A stretch of DNA of 35,004 nt from an uncultured Oxalobacteraceae bacterium (GTDB taxonomy: Bacteria; Pseudomonadota; Gammaproteobacteria; Burkholderiales; Burkholderiaceae_D), in assembly GCA_903914535.1 (NCBI GenBank), contig CAIWPG010000051.1, positions 1-35,004 on the forward strand. Direction: 5' to 3'. The notes beneath the pieces were generated by a model that saw only the letters and a program-made list of their open reading frames with translations, did no database searches and was not told the origin of the DNA. A program made the position numbers and the translations under genes. How positions within the stretch are numbered: the first letter of the stretch is position 1; each line of letters begins with the position of its first letter. Of this stretch, positions 28,039-35,004 are shown in pieces.

Positions 28039-29118
28039 ATGAATCGTATCAAGGTCCTTATTGTGGATGATTCGGCGGTCGTTCGTCAGGTCATGAGCGC
28101 CATGCTGTCACGTGATCCGGCGATTGAGGTGATTGGTGTCGCACCAGATCCGATTTTTGCTATGGATAAAATGAACAGACAGTGGCCCGATGTGGTGCTG
28201 CTGGATGTGGAAATGCCGCGTATGGATGGCATTACCTTCTTAAAAAAAATTATGTCGGTTCGTCCGACTGCGGTAGTTATCTGCTCCACGCTTACAGAAA
28301 AAGGCGCAGAAACTTCGGTGCAGGCCATGTGCGCCGGTGCGCTGGCGCTGGTAGAAAAACCTAAATCAGGATTACGGGAGTTTTTGCAGGGCGATACGGG
28401 AGAGATTGTTGCTGCCATCAAAGCGGCGGCACAGGTGGATATGAGTCGCATCAGTGCACGCTCCCCGGCATTGCAGAATATGTCCCGGCCTAAATTATCC
28501 GCGGATGCCGTGCTGGCTGCTTCAGACGGAGGAGCCATGTCAGTAACGACGGACAGGCTGGTCGCTATTGGTACTTCTACCGGAGGTACGCTTGCGTTGG
28601 AAGAGGTATTGCTGGCACTTAGCCCTGTATCACCCGGCATTGTGATTGTGCAGCATATGCCGGAAAAATTTACTGCTGCATTTGCCGCCAGGCTAAACAG
28701 TATTTGTGAAATGAATGTGTTGGAAGCAAAGCAGGGTGACCGGGTTTTATCGGGGCGTGCCCTGATTGCGCCGGGCGGACGGCATATGGTCGTCAGGCGT
28801 AGCGGAGCACACTATTACGTCGATATTGTTGATGCTCCTCCTGTTAACCGGCATCGTCCTTCGGTTGATGTCTTGTTTCGCTCCGTGGCTAAATGCGCAG
28901 GAAGAAATGCGCTGGGTATCATCATGACCGGTATGGGAGATGATGGTGCACTGGGTATGAAAGAAATGTGTGATGCGGGAGCTGCAACACTGGCGCAGGA
29001 TGAAAAAAGCTGTGTGGTCTACGGCATGCCGAAAGAAGCAGTGTTGCTGGGTGGCGTAAAAAAAATTATCCCGTTATCAGGCATTGCCGGTGCAATTGGT
29101 TTGTACGGTCGCGGCTAA
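28039..29118 (+). CDS. cheB: Protein-glutamate methylesterase CheB
   Basis: Receiver [14 protein letters not shown] / [16 protein letters not shown], then [50 protein letters not shown]. Confidence 0.96.
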   Translation: MNRIKVLIVDDSAVVRQVMSAMLSRDPAIEVIGVAPDPIFAMDKMNRQWPDVVLLDVEMPRMDGITFLKKIMSVRPTAVVICSTLTEKGAETSVQAMCAGALALVEKPKSGLREFLQGDTGEIVAAIKAAAQVDMSRISARSPALQNMSRPKLSADAVLAASDGGAMSVTTDRLVAIGTSTGGTLALEEVLLALSPVSPGIVIVQHMPEKFTAAFAARLNSICEMNVLEAKQGDRVLSGRALIAPGGRHMVVRRSGAHYYVDIVDAPPVNRHRPSVDVLFRSVAKCAGRNALGIIMTGMGDDGALGMKEMCDAGAATLAQDEKSCVVYGMPKEAVLLGGVKKIIPLSGIAGAIGLYGRG

Positions 29119-29873
29119 ACCGCTGCTAAATCGCCGCAAACTGTGCAATGCGGATTGCGTGCAGCCTGAATGGAATGCCATTCCATGTTGCGTGCATCCA
29201 GCAGCAACAGGCGCCCGGCCAGCGATACACCGATACCCATCAGTAGTTTTAATGCTTCTGCTGCCTGCATTGTGCCAATGATGCCGACCAGTGGTGCAAA
29301 TACCCCCATTGTTGAGCAGTGTGCTTCTTCGAAATGCATTTCCGGCGGAAAAATACAGGCATAGCACGGCGCGTCTTCCTTGCGGTGATCGAAGACGCTG
29401 CATTGTCCGTCAAAGCCGATGGATGCTCCGGAAACTAATGGCACGCGGTGCATTACGCAGGCGCGATTAACCGCGTGCCGGGTTGCAAAATTATCGCTGC
29501 AATCCAGTACGACATCGGCTGCACTGATGAGTTGCTGCAAGCGGTCTGCATCTGCCCGCTCGCACAGGGCATTGATCTGAATGCCGGTATTGAGCTGTTC
29601 CAGGGTGAGTTTGGCCGAGTCTGCCTTGTTACTGCCAATACGCTGTTCGGTGTGTAAAATCTGGCGTTGCAGATTGGTCAGATCGACCTGATCATGATCG
29701 ACCAGTGTGATGTGACCGACCCCGGCAGAAGTCAGATAAAAAGCTGCGGGTGAACCCAGTCCACCCGCGCCGATAATCAACGCTTTTGCCGTTAATAGTT
29801 TGCTTTGTCCTTCAATACCGATTTCATCCAACAGAATATGACGGGAATATCGAAGGAGTTGTTGGTCATTCAC
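29115..29873 (-). CDS. moeB: HesA/MoeB/ThiF family adenylyltransferase
   Basis: [67 protein letters not shown]-like CTVCGDL C-terminus. Confidence 0.9.
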   Translation of the reverse strand: MNDQQLLRYSRHILLDEIGIEGQSKLLTAKALIIGAGGLGSPAAFYLTSAGVGHITLVDHDQVDLTNLQRQILHTEQRIGSNKADSAKLTLEQLNTGIQINALCERADADRLQQLISAADVVLDCSDNFATRHAVNRACVMHRVPLVSGASIGFDGQCSVFDHRKEDAPCYACIFPPEMHFEEAHCSTMGVFAPLVGIIGTMQAAEALKLLMGIGVSLAGRLLLLDARNMEWHSIQAARNPHCTVCGDLAAV

Positions 29874-29891
29874 TAAAAGGTTCCGATACGA

Positions 29892-31388
29892 TTACTTTTG
29901 AATTTCAGGTGCTTTATCTGCCGGTGCCGGCGCAGACGGTGTTGCTGGTTTATGCCCTTTACTATCTGATTTATTATCGGCTTTAGGATCGGTTTTAGAC
30001 TCTACTTTAGCCAATTGTACCGGCAAACCTTTTAAGTGATTCAGCGCCTGAATCAGCTGGAAATCATTCGCGCTGCCGTATTCCAGCGGTTTGAGTGTTT
30101 TTTCCAGTTCCATTGCCCGTTTTTCTTCTTCCGCTTCATCGCGTTTTCCTGCAATAGCCGAGCTGTCCTTGTCATTGCTTAAATGTTTTTGCAAATCGGA
30201 CTCGCGCAGACGCAGACTATTAATGCCATCGTTTTCTGCTGTTTCTTCCACATTCAGGTCTGGCGTAATGCCTTTAGCCTGAATAGAACGGCCGTTTGGT
30301 GTGTAATAACGTGCTGTAGTGAGTTTAACTGCGGTATCGGCGCTTAATTGCCGTATGGTTTGCACTGACCCTTTACCAAAAGTTTGTGTTCCCATAATAA
30401 CGGCACGTTTATAGTCTTGCAGCGCCCCTGCAACGATTTCAGAGGCAGAAGCTGAACCGGTATTAACCAAGACAACCATAGGCACATTTTTAATGGCTTC
30501 CGGTAATTTGGCCAGCGGGTCAGGCCCGCTGCGTGTGGCGTAAAATTCGCGTTTGGCAGTGAAATTGGCTTTTGAATCAGGAATTTGACCGTTGGTTGTG
30601 ACTACGGTTACATTCTTAGGCAAAAATATAGCAGACACACCGACAGCACCAGGCAAGATTCCGCCCGGATCATTACGTAAATCCAGCACCAGTCCTTTGA
30701 TTTTCGGATCTTGTGTATAGATAGCGGTAATTTTTTTAACTAAATCATCGACAGTCGGTTCCTGAAATTGTGAAACGCGTAACCAGGCATAACCGGGTTC
30801 GATGATTTTGCCTTTGACGCTCTGCGTTTTAATGACTTCACGGTTAACGGTGACGATGACCGGTTTATCGACATTTTTACGTGCAATAGTCAGTGTGATT
30901 TTGGTATTCGGCTCGCCGCGCATACGTTTGACGGCTTCTTCCAGCGTCAGGCCCTTGACCTGGGTTGAGTCCAGACGGGTAATTAAATCACCCGCTTTTA
31001 TCCCTGCGCGGTAAGCCGGAGAGTCTTCAATCGGGGAAATGACTTTAACGTAGCCATCTTCCATACCGACTTCAATGCCAAGTCCGACAAATTTGCCCTG
31101 GGTAGATTCTTGTAATTCTTTAAATGCGACTTTATCCAGATACGCCGAATGCGGGTCAAGTGAGGCCACCATACCGGAAATTGCTTCGGAGATTAATTTG
31201 TTATCCTGAACGGGTTCTACGTAATCGGATTTGATTAGCCCAAATACATCGGCCAGTTGCCGAAGTTCTTCGATGGGCAATGGTTCCGCAACATTTTTTT
31301 GTGCCATCGCGGAAAATTGTAAGGATGCAGCTACTCCGGCAATCATTCCCAAACTGATTAATCCAAAATTCTTAATTTTATTGCCCAT
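29892..31388 (-). CDS. ctpA: S41 family C-terminal processing peptidase
   Basis: PDZ domain (GLGIEVGMEDGYVKVISPIEDSPAYRAGIKAGDLI), catalytic VLVNTGSASASEIVAGALQDYKRAVIMGTQTFGKGSVQ. Confidence 0.94.
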   Translation of the reverse strand: MGNKIKNFGLISLGMIAGVAASLQFSAMAQKNVAEPLPIEELRQLADVFGLIKSDYVEPVQDNKLISEAISGMVASLDPHSAYLDKVAFKELQESTQGKFVGLGIEVGMEDGYVKVISPIEDSPAYRAGIKAGDLITRLDSTQVKGLTLEEAVKRMRGEPNTKITLTIARKNVDKPVIVTVNREVIKTQSVKGKIIEPGYAWLRVSQFQEPTVDDLVKKITAIYTQDPKIKGLVLDLRNDPGGILPGAVGVSAIFLPKNVTVVTTNGQIPDSKANFTAKREFYATRSGPDPLAKLPEAIKNVPMVVLVNTGSASASEIVAGALQDYKRAVIMGTQTFGKGSVQTIRQLSADTAVKLTTARYYTPNGRSIQAKGITPDLNVEETAENDGINSLRLRESDLQKHLSNDKDSSAIAGKRDEAEEEKRAMELEKTLKPLEYGSANDFQLIQALNHLKGLPVQLAKVESKTDPKADNKSDSKGHKPATPSAPAPADKAPEIQK

Positions 31389-31400
31389 TTTCTCGCCTGA

Positions 31401-32804
31401 TTATTTTATGCTGATCCAGCTTAACGGATCAAATGCGCGGCCCTGATGCCGCAACTCAAAGTATAAACCCGATTGTTCATTGCCGCCGCTATTTCCTGCG
31501 CTGGCAATCTGGTCACCGGCCTTAACCTGGTCACCTGCCTGCTTTAATACTGCCTGATTATTTCCATAAATACTCATATATTGATTACCATGGTCAAGAA
31601 TAATCAAATTTCCAAAACCACGTAACCATTCAGAAAAAATCACTTTTCCTGGTGCAATAGCTTTAATGGCTGTTCCTTCACCGGCACGAATGAAAATTCC
31701 TTTCCATGTAGTACCTTCGCCACGCTGACTACCAAATTTTGCTGTCAGTTCGCCTTTGACCGGCAGCCGTAACCGTCCGCGCAACTGAGCAAATTGTCCC
31801 GTATCGGTGTCAGGTTCCGGCGTTTCGGTTACCTGAACAGGTACCGGTACCGGTGCCGGTTTGATTATACGGGCAGTTGTCGTTACGGACACTGCCGGTA
31901 TATCTTTTGTTCTGGTTTTATTTGCCATAGCCTGGCGTCTGGCATTTTCTTCCTGAATCAGTTTATCTGCACGCGCTTTCTGTTGTCGCAGCGCGTCGGC
32001 CTTACGCTGACTTTCAATAAGCTGGTTTAAGCGCTCTACCAGGCTTGCCAAACGTGATTCATTTTTTTGTAACTGACCAGCTTGTTTGCGTTGTTCACTG
32101 AGTTTGCTGGATAAATTGTGCAACAGTCTGCTGCGCTTGGCCTGTTCAGTGACGAGATTTGCTCTTTCCTGACTTTGTTCTTTGCTGATGTCATCCAGGT
32201 CAGTTTTAGTTTGCAGCGTTGCCAATTTATTTTGTTCAACTGCATCCAGATTGGTACGCAGGTCGGTAATCAACTGATTTTGGCTTTGTGATAAATAGCC
32301 AAGATACTGTAGTTCACGATTAATACGATTCGGATTATCACCGGACAGTAACAGCTTGATCCGGTCGGTACTGCCGGTTTGGTATTGCTGGCGTAGCAGG
32401 GTAGAAAAATTCTTTTGCTGTTGCCGGACTTGTTGAGTTAATTTTTCTTGTTTTTGTGTTAGTTCTTCAAGTTTTTGTTCTGTATCTTTTTGTTCTTGTT
32501 CTAAATCGTGCAATCTTCGGTTTGCATTTGAAATGGCAGATTCGGATTCTGCCAGCTCATCTTGTGCGAGCTGTGTTGCCGATTCGGTCTTAATGATGTC
32601 TTGTTTTAGTTCGGATAATTTTTGGTGCAGCTGAGCGTGCTCAGCCTCTGCATTGCGTTTTTGTGCATCGCGTTCCGGACTGGCGGACCAGCCTGGTGCG
32701 GGCCAGACCAGCATAAGGAGTAAACCCGCAAGCAGGGCCGCCGTGTTACGCACGGGCAGACCTGCTGGCAGAGTAAACTGACTGATGCCGGGTTTGCGGT
32801 TCAA
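31401..32804 (-). CDS. envC: Murein hydrolase activator EnvC (M23-like, coiled-coil)
   Basis: Long coiled-coil followed by a degenerate LytM domain (GTAIKAIAPGKVIFSEWLRGFGNLIILDHGNQYMSIYGNNQ). TTG start directly abuts the gpmA stop. Confidence 0.9.
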   Translation of the reverse strand: MNRKPGISQFTLPAGLPVRNTAALLAGLLLMLVWPAPGWSASPERDAQKRNAEAEHAQLHQKLSELKQDIIKTESATQLAQDELAESESAISNANRRLHDLEQEQKDTEQKLEELTQKQEKLTQQVRQQQKNFSTLLRQQYQTGSTDRIKLLLSGDNPNRINRELQYLGYLSQSQNQLITDLRTNLDAVEQNKLATLQTKTDLDDISKEQSQERANLVTEQAKRSRLLHNLSSKLSEQRKQAGQLQKNESRLASLVERLNQLIESQRKADALRQQKARADKLIQEENARRQAMANKTRTKDIPAVSVTTTARIIKPAPVPVPVQVTETPEPDTDTGQFAQLRGRLRLPVKGELTAKFGSQRGEGTTWKGIFIRAGEGTAIKAIAPGKVIFSEWLRGFGNLIILDHGNQYMSIYGNNQAVLKQAGDQVKAGDQIASAGNSGGNEQSGLYFELRHQGRAFDPLSWISIK

Positions 32805-33551
32805 TTATTTGGCCTTACCCTGGCCGGCTACTGCCGCCAGCGCAGCGGCGATTGCTTCCTGATCACCCAGGTAGTAATGGCGGATCGGCTTTAAGTCAGC
32901 ATCTAATTCATAAACCAGAGGCTGGCCGTTGGGAATGTTCAGTCCGACAATATCCTGGTCGCTGACACCATCAAGCATTTTGATCAGCGCACGCAAGCTA
33001 TTGCCGTGCGCAGAAATCAATACCCGTTTTCCCGATAAAATAGCCGGTGCAATTTGTTCGTTCCATGCCGGAATAACACGTGCTACAGTGTCTTTCAGAC
33101 ATTCGGTCAGCGGGATCTGGCTGGCGTTAAGTTGTGCATAGCGCGGATTATTGAAATCGGTGCGGGTATCGTCTTTGGATAATGGATCAGGCGGTGTGTC
33201 ATAGCTGCGGCGCCATACCATGACCTGCTCTTCACCATATTGTGCTGCTGTTTCTGCTTTATTCAGACCTTGCAAAGCACCATAGTGACGTTCATTGAGT
33301 CTCCAGTCATGCTGAACCGGCAGCCACATGGCATCCATTGTGTCCAGTGTATTCCATAAAGTGCGTATGGCACGTTTGAGCACGGAGGTAAAGGCGATAT
33401 CAAAATCAAAGCCGGATGATTTCAGCAATTCGCCGGCAGCTCTTGCTTCTGCAACGCCCTTTTCGGTCAGATCAACGTCAGTCCAGCCGGTAAAGCGGTT
33501 ATCAAGGTTCCATGTGGATTCGCCGTGGCGCATTAAGACAAGTTTATACAT
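32805..33551 (-). CDS. gpmA: 2,3-bisphosphoglycerate-dependent phosphoglycerate mutase
   Basis: [35 protein letters not shown] at 33551 preferred over the track start at 33590. Confidence 0.96.
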   Translation of the reverse strand: MYKLVLMRHGESTWNLDNRFTGWTDVDLTEKGVAEARAAGELLKSSGFDFDIAFTSVLKRAIRTLWNTLDTMDAMWLPVQHDWRLNERHYGALQGLNKAETAAQYGEEQVMVWRRSYDTPPDPLSKDDTRTDFNNPRYAQLNASQIPLTECLKDTVARVIPAWNEQIAPAILSGKRVLISAHGNSLRALIKMLDGVSDQDIVGLNIPNGQPLVYELDADLKPIRHYYLGDQEAIAAALAAVAGQGKAK

Positions 33552-33786
33552 AAATTTTTGCGTAAAATATAAATAAATGAGTAGTGTCAAAGTCTATCGG
33601 ATTTATGCCGGAATCGCTTGCAAAATGAATAGAGAATGCGCATAGAATATGTGGAGAATGGCTTTTTCATCAAAAAAAGAGGATAAAATCCGGTAGCTGG
33701 CCGGACAAAGCCGGAAAATCGTGTTTATTTTTGCGTGAACCTGCTTACACGGGCAAGCAGCCGCGACATTCTCCGGGTATCTATTT

Positions 33787-33792
33787 TATAAT
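33787..33792 (+). promoter_or_regulatory. Candidate -10 box of the rhodanese gene
   Basis: TATAAT about 30 nt upstream of the 33823 start; no clear -35. Confidence 0.35.
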
Positions 33793-33822
33793 GCCCGGAT
33801 TAACTTAACACATTGGATACGC

Positions 33823-34224
33823 GTGAAATTTTTTATTGATAACATATGGTTAATCGGACTGATTCTTGTTTCGGGCGGTATATTGGTTGTTCCGGTGTTA
33901 CAGCGACGTGGTGCCAAAGTTTCTTTGCATCAGGCCACTCAACTGATGAATCAGAGCAAAGCCACCGTGTTGGACGTGCGTCAGGATGCTGAATTTGCAG
34001 CCGGGCATATTAACGGTGCCAAACATATTCCTTTAGCCGACCTGGCAAATCGCCTCAAAGAACTGGAAAAACAAAAAGCGCACCCGGTTGTGGTAGTGTG
34101 TGCCAGTGGTGCCCGATCAGCGACTGCAGTGGCGATGCTGACTAAATTTGGTTTTGTTAATGCAGTCAGTATGGAAGGCGGAATGTCGGCGTGGCAAGCA
34201 CAGGGTTTGCCTGTTATAAAGTAA
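33823..34224 (+). CDS. Membrane-anchored rhodanese-like protein
   Basis: N-terminal TM segment; VLDVRQDAEFAAGHINGAKHIPLADL; VVVCASGARSATAV. Confidence 0.9.
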   Translation: MKFFIDNIWLIGLILVSGGILVVPVLQRRGAKVSLHQATQLMNQSKATVLDVRQDAEFAAGHINGAKHIPLADLANRLKELEKQKAHPVVVVCASGARSATAVAMLTKFGFVNAVSMEGGMSAWQAQGLPVIK

Positions 34225-34250
34225 TCAAAGAATGATTTTGGAGTTGTAAC

Positions 34251-34514
34251 ATGACTGTGCAAGTAAAAATGTATAGCACCGGGGTGTGCCCTTATTGTGT
34301 CATGGCCGAGCGCTTATTGCAGGCTAAGGGCGTTGACCAGATCGAAAAAATCCGGGTCGATTTGCTTCCGGAACAGCGTGAACTGATGATGCAGAAAACA
34401 GGACGTCGTACCGTACCGCAAATTTATATCGGTGATACGCATGTCGGTGGTTTTGATGATTTAACCGTACTTGACCGTAACGGACAATTGGACGCATTGC
34501 TTAATCCTGCGTAA
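34251..34514 (+). CDS. grxC: Glutaredoxin 3
   Basis: VKMYSTGVCPYCVMAERLLQAKGV; GRRTVPQIYIGDTHVGGFDDL. Confidence 0.94.
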   Translation: MTVQVKMYSTGVCPYCVMAERLLQAKGVDQIEKIRVDLLPEQRELMMQKTGRRTVPQIYIGDTHVGGFDDLTVLDRNGQLDALLNPA

Positions 34515-34660
34515 CAATGAAAAACTTGGCCGCCGGTCTTGATAAGTGTAAAGTTGACCTCAGTTAGCGCTTCGTTATAGGATCATTCTTTTCAGGTTAT
34601 TGTTCTTCGCTCATGTAGTTTGCTTATTAAGTTTCCCATCTAATTTATAGAAAGTGTTTC

Positions 34661-35004
34661 ATGTCAGAAGAAAATTTGCAGCCAGTATTTCAAATTCAAC
34701 GCGTTTATTTGAAAGATTTGTCCTTAGAGCAACCTAACTCCCCGGCAATTTTTCTTGAGCAAGACGCGCCAGCAATTGAAGTATCTATTGATGTCGGGGC
34801 AGAACCACTTGCTGATGGCGTGTATGAATCTACTGTAACAGTAACGGTAACTGCCAAAATCAAAGATAAAGTTGCATTTTTGGTTGAAGGTAAACAAGCG
34901 GGTATTTTTGAAGCACGTAATATCCCTGCGGATCAACTCGGTTCATTGCTGGGTATCGGTTGCCCTACAATTATTTATCCGTATTTGCGTTCTAACATTG
35001 CTGA
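34661..35004 (+). CDS. secB: Protein-export chaperone SecB (5' part, truncated by window end)
   Basis: ATG at 34661: [33 protein letters not shown]...[30 protein letters not shown]. Open to the window end; absent from the ORF track for that reason. Confidence 0.95.
   Translation, partial: MSEENLQPVFQIQRVYLKDLSLEQPNSPAIFLEQDAPAIEVSIDVGAEPLADGVYESTVTVTVTAKIKDKVAFLVEGKQAGIFEARNIPADQLGSLLGIGCPTIIYPYLRSNIA

Noticed and set aside
28086-28640. 184-aa antisense ORF within cheB
   Set aside because: Antisense of conserved cheB; no own RBS or family motif.

Overview
The window looks like a betaproteobacterial chromosome segment (Burkholderiales-like by gene order; this is inference, since no search was possible). 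Most of it is ordinary core genome. Core blocks: a KefB-type antiporter; uvrA divergent from an MFS gene followed by ssb; argB, a pyrimidine 5'-nucleotidase, slmA and a fused pabB-pabC; moeB/thiF, ctpA, envC and gpmA; and a rhodanese gene, grxC and the start of secB (truncated by the window end). Accessory or variable parts: (i) about 320 bp of atypical sequence at the left edge ending at the kefB start; (ii) two tandem orphan LivK-like substrate-binding proteins; (iii) a GC-rich hipBA module between ssb and hmp; (iv) an Ala/Pro/Lys-rich exported micro-protein; (v) a sigma/zinc-finger anti-sigma/Cys-rich CWC cassette; (vi) a nine-gene chemotaxis operon (short MCP, CheY, STAS, CheA, MCP, CheW, CheR, CheD, CheB). 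The observations I rate most worth checking are: an 8-bp stem that sequesters the Shine-Dalgarno of the CWC gene; an MshEN-like (c-di-GMP-binding) motif pair inside CheA; a 9-bp inverted repeat at the hipB 5' end; 12-bp-period repeats encoding Ser-rich N-terminal extensions of both divergent genes uvrA and MFS; and the foreign-looking left edge. I found no tRNA, rRNA, CRISPR array or recognisable transposase. I see no convincing wholly new system.
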